The position numbers were made by a program, and so were the translations under genes. Under the pieces are notes generated by a model, which was given only the letters and a program-made list of their open reading frames with translations, made no database searches and had not been told where the DNA came from. A stretch of 64,000 bases of DNA from Alphaproteobacteria bacterium (lineage in GTDB: Bacteria; Pseudomonadota; Alphaproteobacteria; JAUXUR01), in NCBI GenBank assembly GCA_030696155.1, contig JAUYSY010000039.1, forward strand, positions 1 to 64,000, read 5' to 3'. Positions 1 to 7,942 of this stretch are shown here, piece after piece; within the stretch, counting starts at the first letter, position 1, and each line of letters starts with the position of its first letter.

Positions 1-7
1 AATCGTT

Positions 8-58
8 TCAGAAACTTTCTGGATCCCGCGGACAAGCCGCGAGACGTAGGAAAAGAGG
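8..58. repeat. Palindromic repeat family A, partial copy
   Basis: Contains a GC-rich hairpin (CCCGCGG, loop acaag, CCGCGAG) followed by gacgtaggaaaagagg. It matches the arm of the full element at 1376-1500 with a few substitutions. Only one arm lies in the window, so the element probably continues to the left. It sits about 17 bp beyond the cpaC stop codon. GC content is clearly above the surrounding DNA. It resembles the palindromic elements scattered in Rickettsia-like genomes, but family identity was not tested. Confidence 0.7.
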
Positions 59-74
59 TCATTACAACTATATC

Positions 75-1577
75 TCATTGCAACATAAATCCTATTGTGC
101 TTAGATCAAACTCAGGTCCATGCGTACGTATTAATTTATTCTTTATTTCACGCTCAAAATCACTTGCAGGGATAAAATGATCCAAAGGTGTCATTAATTT
201 TTGACCAGCTGGCACGGGCTGTACCAAATAAGGCGTAATAATAATCACAAGTTCCGATTCTTTTTGTTTAAAACGCGATGACCTAAATAATGCTCCAATA
301 ATCGGCATTTCATGTAAAGGTGGCAAACCTGAAATCCCCGAGCTTGTATTTTGCTGTAGAAGTCCTGCGATGGCAAAACTTTGGCCACTCATTAATTCAA
401 CCATGGTTTCAGCACGCCTCGTTTTAAGGCCAGGGATGCGCAACCCATTCACAACGACTGAATGGGCTTCTGATATTTCGCTTACTTCTGGTGCTACTTT
501 AATACTGATACGTTTGCCTTCTTGAACAACAGGCGTAAAAGAAAGTCTGACGCCAAATTCTTTAAAAACAACTTCAACATTGTCCCTATTATTGGAAATG
601 GGCACAGGAAACTCACCACCCGCTAAAAAACTTGCTGTATGACCTGAAAGCGTTGTTAAATCGGGCTCTGCAAGAATCGTAATCAATCCTTCGGCCGCCA
701 ATGCATCTATAAACACATTGATATCCTGATCGTGTGTTACATGCCCAAATCTGAAACCACTACATTCTGAAACAGAGGAAGCGAAATTAGTCGTAAGACC
801 CAAAACAAAATGATCTGGACGTAAAATACTGCGCCATTTAATGCCCAATTCTTTATCAATATGGCGTGAAATTTCAGCGACCCTGACGCGCAAATTAACT
901 TGCGTTGATTGCGTCACGCGTAAGTGATTGATAATTTTTGATTCGCCCGCATAGGCCTGTACGATATCAATAATTTCAGAGGCTTCTAAAGGAGAGGCAA
1001 CTTCACCTTGTACACGTAATGCCATATTAATAGAAGTTACTTGGATTTGAGGCGAAATCCGATGCAAATCTTCTTGCAAAGGGCGCAAATCGAGATTGAC
1101 TTTAACATCATGCCGCACCATTTCGTGGCCCTTTTCATCAAGCGCATAAACACTTGTAATGCCAGGTTTTAATCCATAAAGATGGAGTTTTTGAGGATTG
1201 GCCATATGAATCGTTGCAATATCAGGATTCACAATGCCGATTTGAGAGGCAGCTTTTTTTAAATGAATTTCATGCGATTGGTTTTGGCATAATGATAATG
1301 TATCAGCTTTTGCGTCTATATTTATTAGGATGAAGAATAAAATGAGAATGAATTTAATTTTTGAAAATACCCACCCTCTTCCTACTTCCCGCGGCTTGAC
1401 CGCGGGATCCAGAAATCTTTGAATAAGGTCTAACAAATAATTTGTAGATACCTTCTGCAGCATGGATTCCGCGGTCAAGCCGCGGGAAGTAGGAAAAAGA
1501 TATGGTGAAATGGAAGATACTTTACAAAGTCGATAAATGGTACCGAATGTTGAGGATTTACTAATTTTTAAATACAT
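75..1577 (-). CDS. cpaC: Flp/Tad pilus secretin CpaC (RcpA), 5' end altered by a repeat
   Basis: Outer-membrane secretin through which the Flp/Tad pilus passes. The protein has an N-terminal pilus-assembly domain, a BON-like segment and a C-terminal secretin domain with the typical GGEFPVP stretch followed by EFGVRLSFTPVV. It lies directly downstream of cpaB, overlapping its 3' end by 17 bp, the usual Tad order. The 500-residue frame is odd: roughly residues 27-67 are encoded by a palindromic repeat, and the hydrophobic signal segment (KIKFILILFFILINIDAKA) only begins near residue 73. No ATG, GTG or TTG lies between the repeat and the signal, so translation must start upstream or inside the repeat (ATG near 1463). 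Export may be impaired. The family is clear; whether the gene works is uncertain. Confidence 0.85.
   Translation of the reverse strand: MYLKISKSSTFGTIYRLCKVSSISPYLFPTSRGLTAESMLQKVSTNYLLDLIQRFLDPAVKPREVGRGWVFSKIKFILILFFILINIDAKADTLSLCQNQSHEIHLKKAASQIGIVNPDIATIHMANPQKLHLYGLKPGITSVYALDEKGHEMVRHDVKVNLDLRPLQEDLHRISPQIQVTSINMALRVQGEVASPLEASEIIDIVQAYAGESKIINHLRVTQSTQVNLRVRVAEISRHIDKELGIKWRSILRPDHFVLGLTTNFASSVSECSGFRFGHVTHDQDINVFIDALAAEGLITILAEPDLTTLSGHTASFLAGGEFPVPISNNRDNVEVVFKEFGVRLSFTPVVQEGKRISIKVAPEVSEISEAHSVVVNGLRIPGLKTRRAETMVELMSGQSFAIAGLLQQNTSSGISGLPPLHEMPIIGALFRSSRFKQKESELVIIITPYLVQPVPAGQKLMTPLDHFIPASDFEREIKNKLIRTHGPEFDLSTIGFMLQ
1376..1500. repeat. Palindromic repeat family A, full copy inside cpaC 5' end
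   Basis: About 125 bp with long inverted ends. The left arm carries CCCGCGG-cttga-CCGCGGG (1388-1406) and the right arm CCGCGG-tcaag-CCGCGGG (1469-1486), each a hairpin in itself; the outer ends pair as ctcttcctacttcc with ggaagtaggaaaaag. The interior is AT-rich. On the minus strand it is open in the cpaC frame and supplies about 41 residues. It begins 58 bp downstream of the cpaB stop codon. No transposase is encoded, so it would be a non-autonomous element. Confidence 0.8.
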
Positions 1578-2334
1578 AAGACTCAGTTTTCTGCCCTTTA
1601 ATAAAAGTAACTTCTTTTTGTTTATTCTTTTTCGGTTTTATAAAGGCATTTTCCGTAATTTTTAGACTTGAATTGGTTGATTTTTCGGATGTTTCTGGAT
1701 ATTTCACAAAAGATATTTTGCCAATTTCAGCACCTAAAAGAATTTTAGACACATCATTTTCAAGAACTGCAAGAGTAACACCTTGTTTTTCTAAGGATTT
1801 TAATTTATCGGGTTGAGGCACATCAAGTACCCGCAAATGTTGCACTAAAATATGTGATTGCGTTTTTTCTTTCACTAGCCCTTCTTTGATGCGTTTAAAT
1901 TTATGCGTCAATACAAGATCAACCCTATCATTGGGTTGCAATTGCAAATTTTCTTTAATAGGCAAAAAAAGTACTCGTTCATTTGGTTGTAATATAAAAT
2001 GTGCTGGTGGAATCTCAGCCTTGATGAGTTTCGTTTTTGTTAAAACCTCTCCCTTGAAAATGGGATAAAAAGCTTTTTGACCTTCAATTTGTGCAAGATC
2101 TTTGAGTGCATTTTCAGGAATCAATTCAATAGGATAATCTTTGAGTTCGCAAAACTTCGCATTAATAATTGTATTTGCAGGAATGTGATCATTGATGAGG
2201 ATTATCTTTTGAGTCTGTGGTTTGAGTGCTTGAGATGATTTTTCAGGGTTCTTTAAATATTGATTAAGCACAAGGGTAAGCAGCAATGATACAGCCAACA
2301 AAGAAAGATAGATTTTAATCTTGCGTGATTTCAT
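1561..2334 (-). CDS. cpaB: Flp pilus assembly protein CpaB (RcpC)
   Basis: Tad/Flp pilus periplasmic assembly factor thought to work with the CpaC secretin. The 257-residue protein starts with a basic stretch and one membrane segment (KIKIYLSLLAVSLLLTLVLN). A SAF-like domain follows (ILINDHIPANTIINAKF... through GEVLTKTKLI, about residues 44-105), then the CpaB C-terminal domain (VLFLPIKENLQLQPNDRVDLVLTHK...). The lysine-rich tail (KPKKNKQKEVTF) is lineage-specific. It precedes cpaC with a short overlap; the other tad genes would lie left of the window. Assignment rests on the SAF pattern and gene order. Confidence 0.85.
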   Translation of the reverse strand: MKSRKIKIYLSLLAVSLLLTLVLNQYLKNPEKSSQALKPQTQKIILINDHIPANTIINAKFCELKDYPIELIPENALKDLAQIEGQKAFYPIFKGEVLTKTKLIKAEIPPAHFILQPNERVLFLPIKENLQLQPNDRVDLVLTHKFKRIKEGLVKEKTQSHILVQHLRVLDVPQPDKLKSLEKQGVTLAVLENDVSKILLGAEIGKISFVKYPETSEKSTNSSLKITENAFIKPKKNKQKEVTFIKGQKTESYVFKN

Positions 2335-2348
2335 TATATTCGTCTTGT

Positions 2349-2783
2349 TTAAAGTAACAATCTCATAAAATCTCTATCTTCTAGCGACCTTTGAAATGCA
2401 TCTCTTCGTTCTTTTTCCATTAATTCTATAAGCATCTCCATTACATCTACTTTTTCTTCAGTTAAAGGTTCTGTTTTTTCACCATTATCTTGCTTAATTT
2501 CATCATGTTCTTCTTCATCAAAAACTTCTGTATTTCGATTGGAATCTTGCTTAAGTCGTTCTATTTGCGCAGACATCATTTTTCCAAATTCAGTTTGTGC
2601 GAATTCAGTAGTAGGTTCTGTATTTGCAAGCGCATTTGCTGTAGCTTGCATTTGCATGTCCAAAGTGGGTCCTAGTTTTTCAAATTGCAACTTAAGTTCT
2701 TCTAATGATGGAAACGGTCCCATCGCAAAACTATTCGATAAGATGAAAAAAGCTCCTAAAACTAAAATTGATTTTTTAAACAT
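2349..2783 (-). CDS. Small exported acidic protein, unknown function
   Basis: Family not recognised. The 144-residue protein has a clear Sec signal peptide (MFKKSILVLGAFFILSNSFA, cleavage likely after SFA) and then a charged, probably helical mature part rich in Glu, Met and Leu, ending EKERRDAFQRSLEDRDFMRLLL. No cysteines, repeats or catalytic motifs are visible. Its first six residues are identical to those of the next gene upstream (2815-3273), which suggests a shared signal region from duplication or recombination. It lies 14 bp downstream of that gene's region boundary and just upstream of cpaB on the same strand. Confidence 0.65.
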   Translation of the reverse strand: MFKKSILVLGAFFILSNSFAMGPFPSLEELKLQFEKLGPTLDMQMQATANALANTEPTTEFAQTEFGKMMSAQIERLKQDSNRNTEVFDEEEHDEIKQDNGEKTEPLTEEKVDVMEMLIELMEKERRDAFQRSLEDRDFMRLLL

Positions 2784-2814
2784 GATATTTCCCTCTATTA
2801 TATTTTTTTAAGTC

Positions 2815-3273
2815 TTACTGAATATTTTCTTCTACAGCACCAACAATTTTTGTTGAAGATTCTCCTGACATTTCTAATGTTTCAAGTGATTCATTTATTT
2901 TTGACAAAGATGTTTCTAATATTATTTTCTTTTCATCGTTTTCTTCATTTTTTATTTTTTCTTTATAATCTTTTTTATGTTTCTCGAATTCAGGCAACCA
3001 TTTATCTTTAAAATACTCAAGACAATTTTCTTTTTTGACTTCATCAGATAATAATTTTGTTTGGTCTAAAACGTAAATTCGGGCATTATTATAATCAGTT
3101 ATTTTTTGTTCTATTGTTTTATCAGTAATATTATTATTCAAATCGTTTTGATATGGTAGAACTGTTTCACCCAAAGAAACGTATTGATTCCACAATTCTT
3201 CACATTTTGGATTCGCATAAACGTTTGATATTATTAAAACTGCATATGACAATAAGATTGATTTTTTAAACAT
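2815..3273 (-). CDS. Small exported coiled-coil protein, unknown function
   Basis: Family not recognised. The 152-residue protein has a Sec signal peptide (MFKKSILLSYAVLIISNVYA) and a lysine/glutamate-rich mature part with heptad-like helical stretches (about residues 95-145), including two cysteines (near residues 24 and 82) that could form a disulfide after export. The first six residues match those of the neighbouring gene at 2349-2783, while the mature parts differ. Base composition is very AT-rich. Calling it coding relies on the signal peptide, the intact frame and codon use. Confidence 0.65.
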   Translation of the reverse strand: MFKKSILLSYAVLIISNVYANPKCEELWNQYVSLGETVLPYQNDLNNNITDKTIEQKITDYNNARIYVLDQTKLLSDEVKKENCLEYFKDKWLPEFEKHKKDYKEKIKNEENDEKKIILETSLSKINESLETLEMSGESSTKIVGAVEENIQ

Positions 3274-3407
3274 ATTTTTCCCTTAGCTTTTATTACCCAT
3301 AAAAAACAGGTATTAACCAAAGTTAATTAAGTTAATAAGGGATGTAAAGGATAAAATTGAGAAATATTCTATGTATAAAACGAACAAAGCCGCAAGGGTT
3401 TTGAACC

Positions 3408-3695
3408 CTACGCAGCTTCTTCTATATCAGGAAGTTCCATGCCTAAAGCACGACGATAGACGTCAAGCATAACTTCTTGTTCTTGGATGTCGTCTTGATC
3501 CATTTTGCGCTGTTTTAAAATAAGACGCATAATTTTTGGATCATAGCCAGAGCTTTTCGCTTCAAGAAAAATATCTTTAACAAATTCAGATATTTCATGT
3601 TTTTCTTCTTCAAGCTTTTCAATACGTTCTATGTAAGAACGAAGTTGATCAGCCGAAATGCCACCAACTTGGCCTTTAAGGACTTCGTTTGACAT
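3408..3695 (-). CDS. gapR: GapR family DNA-binding protein (DUF2312)
   Basis: GapR is a small nucleoid-associated protein of alphaproteobacteria that binds AT-rich, overtwisted DNA ahead of replication and transcription forks. The 95-residue sequence has the family pattern: an N-terminal helix that leads into a coiled coil (ISADQLRSYIERIEKLEEEK), then the conserved DNA-binding part with FVKDIFLEAKSSGYDPKIMR and the RRALGMELP ending. Length fits the family (about 90 residues). It starts 7 bp after rpmJ on the same strand, so the two are probably co-transcribed. Recognition is by family pattern only. Confidence 0.9.
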   Translation of the reverse strand: MSNEVLKGQVGGISADQLRSYIERIEKLEEEKHEISEFVKDIFLEAKSSGYDPKIMRLILKQRKMDQDDIQEQEVMLDVYRRALGMELPDIEEAA

Positions 3696-3702
3696 GTCTT
3701 AA

Positions 3703-3828
3703 TTAACCTTGGCGTGCTTTGTAGCGTGGATTAACTTTGTTAATAACATAAAGACGACCACGACGACGTACAACACGGCAGTTTTTGTCTCTGTTTTTAA
3801 GCGTCTTAATTGAATTTGCGACTTTCAT
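3703..3828 (-). CDS. rpmJ: 50S ribosomal protein L36, 41 residues
   Basis: Large-subunit ribosomal protein. The translation is [20 protein letters not shown] followed by [21 protein letters not shown], matching the alphaproteobacterial, zinc-ligand-poor 41-residue form of L36 (conserved [13 protein letters not shown] core). It lies just upstream of gapR. The start is the ATG at 3828, the only one fitting the conserved N-terminus. Confidence 0.95.
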   Translation of the reverse strand: MKVANSIKTLKNRDKNCRVVRRRGRLYVINKVNPRYKARQG

Positions 3829-3907
3829 TCTTCTAACCTTCTATAAAAGTGGTCCTAATTTATACCCAATTAATGACCTCACGTCAACCATTTTGGAGAT
3901 CTTTTTA

Positions 3908-4028
3908 TAACAACCCAAATTATGGACAAATTTGTCGTCAAGTCTGCGTCTTCCGGTACACATGTACTCAAGTACATTCCGTTCCGGTTCTCGCCTTCCT
4001 AGACTTTGCCTCATAGTTTGGGTTGTTA
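3908..4028. repeat. Hairpin repeat family B, copy 1 (downstream of secA)
   Basis: About 121 bp. Inverted ends read TAACAACCCAAATTATG on the left and CATAGTTTGGGTTGTTA on the right, with gacaaattt/actttgcc-like inner continuation. The apex is TGTAC-tcaa-GTACA, flanked by ccggt and ccggttctc. It lies 24 bp downstream of the secA stop codon, between secA and the 5' side of rpmJ. The whole element can fold into one long imperfect hairpin. It encodes no protein. Confidence 0.8.
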
Positions 4029-4052
4029 CTCAAAAACACATTGGTGTTAATT

Positions 4053-6776
4053 TTAATTTTCCCGCCCATGGCAGTTTTTATATTTTTCACCCGATCCACA
4101 AGGGCAAGGCGAATTACGTTGCACTTTACCCCAAGTGTTTGGATCATTCGGATCAACTTGTCCAGTTGCGTGACGTATAGTTTTAGGTTTTTGATCGTCT
4201 TGATCACTACCCTCTTCGTCACCTTCAAAAATATCTTGTCCATGAATTTCTTGAACTTTTTGAGGTGCTTCAGGATAGGCATCTTCAATTTCTTCAGGAT
4301 CAGTTTCACTTAATTCCATATGAGTTAACATACCAACTGTATGGTCACGTAAACGCTTCAGCATTGTTTCAAAAAGCATAAAAGATTCATGCTTATATTC
4401 ATTCAATGGATCACGTTGTGCATAAGCGCGTAAATTAATCCCTTGACGCAAATGATCAAGTGATAATAAGTGATCTTTCCATAATTGATCAAGCAATTGA
4501 AGTACAATACTTTTTTCGGCCAAACGCATTAACTTGGCACCATAAGTCACTTCTTTTTGTGCCATTTTTTCGCGTAATGCTTTATTGATTCGGCTTTCTA
4601 TTTCACGTGCTGATAAATGATCTTTTTCCCAAGCATCAACAGGAAGATCGAGCTTTAAAAGACGTAAACATTCTTCATGTAAGCTTTTTAAAACGCCTTT
4701 TTCTTTGACGCCTTCTTTAGGTACATTAAGAATAATTATATCTTCAATGACTTGCTCTTCCATATCACGGATAGCAGGAGAGATATCATTGGCGCTCATT
4801 AAATCTTTGCGTTGTTCATAGATGACCTTACGTTGATCATTCATCACGTCATCATATTTAAGCAATTGCTTACGAATTTCAAAGTTTCTGGCTTCAACGC
4901 GTTTTTGAGCACGTTCAAGGGCTTTATTAATCCAAGGATGCGAAATCGCTTCACCTTCTTTAAGACCCAAACGCTGCAAAACAGAATCCATTCGATCAGA
5001 ACCAAAAATACGCATCAATTCATCATCAAGCGATAAGAAGAAGCGCGAAGCCCCTTGATCGCCTTGACGACCTGAACGACCACGTAATTGATTGTCGATA
5101 CGACGACTTTCGTGACGTTCTGTACCCATGACACAAAGCCCACCGGCTTGTTTCACGATTTCTTTTTCGGCTGCAACTTCTGCAATAATTTGATTTTTGC
5201 GTTTTTCAAATTCTTTAGGATCTTCGATACCTGAAAGCTCTTGCTTAATGCGCATTTCGATATTACCGCCAAGCTGAATATCAGTCCCACGACCCGCCAT
5301 ATTAGTTGCAATAGTGATAGCGCCTGCACGACCTGCTTGAGAAATAATAAAGGCTTCTTGCTCGTGATAACGCGCATTAAGAACGTGATGCGGCAGATTT
5401 TTTTGTTTTAAAAGCGTTGATAAAAGCTCTGATTTTTCAATACTGACCGTCCCCACAAGAACAGGTTGCTTTTTTTTGTAGGATTCTTCGATATGCGTAA
5501 TCATCGCATTGTATTTTTCGGCAGCCGTGCGATAGACTTCATCATCGCTGTCTTTACGAATACATGGAACGTTTGTTGGAATAGAAACGACATGTAATTT
5601 GTAAATGGATTCAAATTCAGCAGCTTCTGTCATCGCCGTTCCCGTCATGCCAGAAAGCTTTTCATACATACGGAAATAATTTTGGAAGGTAATGGACGCT
5701 AAGGTTTGGTTTTCCATTTGGATGTGCGCACGTTCCTTGGCTTCCAAAGCTTGGTGCAAACCTTCAGAATAACGACGTCCTTCCATCATACGGCCCGTGA
5801 ACTCGTCAATAATAATGACTTTATTATCTTTAACGATATAATCAACGTCACGAGTGAATAGATGATGTGCACGTAAGGCTTGATTGACGTGATGAACAAG
5901 TGACACATTAGGAACGTCATATAAAGTGCCTTGCGTTAAAACGCCTGCGCTTTTTAAAAGCTCTTCAATATGCTCAGTTCCCGCATCTGTCAAAGTAACA
6001 GAGCGCGCTTTTTCATCTTTTTCATAATCGCCAGGTTGAAGTCTTGGAATCAGCACATCCACTTGCGTATATAATTGTGATGAATCTTCAGCAGCACCTG
6101 AAATAATTAAAGGGGTACGGGCTTCATCGATTAAAATACTATCAACTTCATCGACGATTGCATAATTAAATTCGCGCTGAACCATGTCTTGTAATTTGAA
6201 TTTCATATTATCGCGTAGATAATCAAATCCAAATTCATTATTCGTCCCATACGTAATATCGGCGCCATAGGCCGCTTTTCGTTCGCTATCATTTAATTTT
6301 GGAACAATACAACCAATGCTTAACCCTAGGAAAGAATGTAATTGGCCCATCCATTCAGAGTCACGACGCGCCAGATAATCATTGACCGTTACAACATGAA
6401 CGCCTTTGCCAGATAATGCATTAAGATAGGTAGGCAACGTTGCGACAAGCGTTTTACCCTCACCTGTTTGCATTTCAGCAATCATACCTTTATGCAGTAC
6501 AATGCCACCTAAAAGCTGCACATCAAAATGACGCATTTTTAAAACACGAATTGATGCTTCCCTTACGGTTGCAAAAGCTTCTGGTAAAATGTGATCTAAA
6601 GTCTCACCTTTTTGGAGTCTTTCTTTGAGCTTAGGCGTTTGTGCCTGAAGTTCAGCATCCGAAAGTTTGGATAAAATTGACTCAAAAGCGTTAATTTCCC
6701 CAACGATACGTTTAAAGGGTTTCAAAATACGCTCATTTGGTGAGCCGAATATTTTTTGCAAAAACGAAAAAATCAT
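4053..6776 (-). CDS. secA: Preprotein translocase ATPase SecA
   Basis: ATPase motor that drives unfolded preproteins through SecYEG at the inner membrane. The 907-residue protein is full length. Nucleotide-binding domain 1 has Walker A TGEGKT at residues 104-109 and DEVD in [18 protein letters not shown]. Domain 2 has [15 protein letters not shown] and GRSGRQGD. The C-terminal zinc-binding SecB-interaction motif [13 protein letters not shown] is intact at 891-903. It diverges from glyQ. Its start ATG at 6776 has only a weak Shine-Dalgarno. A family-B repeat follows its stop codon. The many exported proteins in this window are its presumed clients. Confidence 0.97.
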   Translation of the reverse strand: MIFSFLQKIFGSPNERILKPFKRIVGEINAFESILSKLSDAELQAQTPKLKERLQKGETLDHILPEAFATVREASIRVLKMRHFDVQLLGGIVLHKGMIAEMQTGEGKTLVATLPTYLNALSGKGVHVVTVNDYLARRDSEWMGQLHSFLGLSIGCIVPKLNDSERKAAYGADITYGTNNEFGFDYLRDNMKFKLQDMVQREFNYAIVDEVDSILIDEARTPLIISGAAEDSSQLYTQVDVLIPRLQPGDYEKDEKARSVTLTDAGTEHIEELLKSAGVLTQGTLYDVPNVSLVHHVNQALRAHHLFTRDVDYIVKDNKVIIIDEFTGRMMEGRRYSEGLHQALEAKERAHIQMENQTLASITFQNYFRMYEKLSGMTGTAMTEAAEFESIYKLHVVSIPTNVPCIRKDSDDEVYRTAAEKYNAMITHIEESYKKKQPVLVGTVSIEKSELLSTLLKQKNLPHHVLNARYHEQEAFIISQAGRAGAITIATNMAGRGTDIQLGGNIEMRIKQELSGIEDPKEFEKRKNQIIAEVAAEKEIVKQAGGLCVMGTERHESRRIDNQLRGRSGRQGDQGASRFFLSLDDELMRIFGSDRMDSVLQRLGLKEGEAISHPWINKALERAQKRVEARNFEIRKQLLKYDDVMNDQRKVIYEQRKDLMSANDISPAIRDMEEQVIEDIIILNVPKEGVKEKGVLKSLHEECLRLLKLDLPVDAWEKDHLSAREIESRINKALREKMAQKEVTYGAKLMRLAEKSIVLQLLDQLWKDHLLSLDHLRQGINLRAYAQRDPLNEYKHESFMLFETMLKRLRDHTVGMLTHMELSETDPEEIEDAYPEAPQKVQEIHGQDIFEGDEEGSDQDDQKPKTIRHATGQVDPNDPNTWGKVQRNSPCPCGSGEKYKNCHGREN

Positions 6777-6970
6777 GGTGACAAATGTCTCTTAATCATC
6801 TACTAAGGTCTTATAAAAGTATACGCATTTAAACGCTTTTGTATAGCAAAAAGAATTTCAAAAGACTATTTTTACCAAAATTACATTTTCTAGATTTTTT
6901 GAGTTCAATGATTTTTCAAAGCATAAAATCAGTTAATGCACTCAAAATAATGCTTACTCACCAAAATTCT

Positions 6971-6999
6971 TTGACGTTTAACCTTTTCCCCTCTAATAT
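6971..6999 (+). promoter_or_regulatory. Sigma70-type promoter of the glyQ-glyS-ppdK operon
   Basis: TTGACG (-35, 6971-6976), a 17-bp spacer and TAATAT (-10, 6994-6999) match the sigma70 consensus at 5 of 6 and 5 of 6 positions. The predicted transcription start near 7006 gives a 5' leader of about 30 nt before the glyQ ATG at 7037. No comparable promoter lies between glyQ and glyS or ppdK, so it probably drives the whole run. Confidence 0.65.
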
Positions 7000-7036
7000 C
7001 AAATTTATTCAAAATCTATTCATGGACTCATAAAAA

Positions 7037-7942
7037 ATGAAAGACACGAAATCAGTTTCATTTCAAAATATCATATTAAAATTGCAACAATTTTGGGGTG
7101 ATTTAGGCTGCGTTATATTACAACCCTATGATATGGAAATGGGTGCAGGCACTTTTCATCCTGCGACTGCCTTAAGACCATTGGGCCCAAATCCATGGAA
7201 TGTTGCCTATGTTCAGCCTTCCAGACGTCCAAAAGATGGACGATATGGTGATAATCCAGTTAGATTTCAGCATTTTTACCAATTTCAAGTTTTAATGAAA
7301 CCATCACCTTTAAACGCACAAGAATTATGTCTTCAAAGTCTTAAAGCCATCGGCATTGATACTGAAAATAATGATATTCGTTTTTTAGAAGATGATTGGG
7401 AAAGTCCCACATTAGGTGCTTGGGGTCTAGGCTGGGAAGTACAATTAAATGGTATGGAAATTGGTCAATTTACTTATTTCCAGCAATTAGGTGGTATTGA
7501 ATGCGATCCTGTATCATTTGAAATGACCTATGGATTGGAACGCATTGCACGTATTTTACAAAATGTTGAGCATGTCTTTGACCTTAATTGGAATGGCTTA
7601 GAAGGTCCTGGAAAATTTACCTATGGTGATGTTTTTGCACAAAATGAACGTGAATTTTCTGCTTATAATTTTGAATTTGCCAATACGGATAAATTATTTG
7701 AACATTTCAAAGATGCTGAACTTGAATGTGTCAGCCTTTTAGGCCACAAAATAACCTTACCTGCTTACGAGCAATGCGTGAAAGCAAGTCATTTATTTAA
7801 TTTGCTTGATGCACGTGGCGTCATTTCTGTTCAAGAACGCGCGTCTTACATCGCACGCGTTAGAACACTCGCCAAAGCATGTTGTGAATCTTGGATGCAA
7901 TCTCAAGAAATTCAATCACTTAATCCACAGGAACTAATCTAA
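7037..7942 (+). CDS. glyQ: Glycyl-tRNA synthetase alpha subunit
   Basis: Catalytic-core subunit of the bacterial (alpha2-beta2) glycyl-tRNA synthetase, a class II enzyme charging tRNA-Gly. The 301-residue protein is full length with the family N-terminus ([36 protein letters not shown]), the [14 protein letters not shown] motif and the ATP-site region ([20 protein letters not shown]). It overlaps glyS by one base (TAATG), which implies coupled translation and equal subunit supply. Expression probably starts at the promoter at 6971-6999. Confidence 0.97.
   Translation: MKDTKSVSFQNIILKLQQFWGDLGCVILQPYDMEMGAGTFHPATALRPLGPNPWNVAYVQPSRRPKDGRYGDNPVRFQHFYQFQVLMKPSPLNAQELCLQSLKAIGIDTENNDIRFLEDDWESPTLGAWGLGWEVQLNGMEIGQFTYFQQLGGIECDPVSFEMTYGLERIARILQNVEHVFDLNWNGLEGPGKFTYGDVFAQNEREFSAYNFEFANTDKLFEHFKDAELECVSLLGHKITLPAYEQCVKASHLFNLLDARGVISVQERASYIARVRTLAKACCESWMQSQEIQSLNPQELI

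Noticed and set aside
75-1577. Type II or type III secretion secretin instead of Flp/Tad CpaC
   Set aside because: The gene directly follows cpaB, and the N-terminal domain pattern fits the pilus secretin; no T2SS/T3SS genes are visible.
3932-4313. Plus-strand open frames opposite secA and within the family-B repeat
   Set aside because: They are shadows of secA and of the palindromic repeat, with no protein-like features.
6839-7033. Open frame of 64 codons between secA and glyQ
   Set aside because: It runs over the glyQ promoter, has no Shine-Dalgarno and a random-looking, very AT-rich composition with no recognisable pattern.
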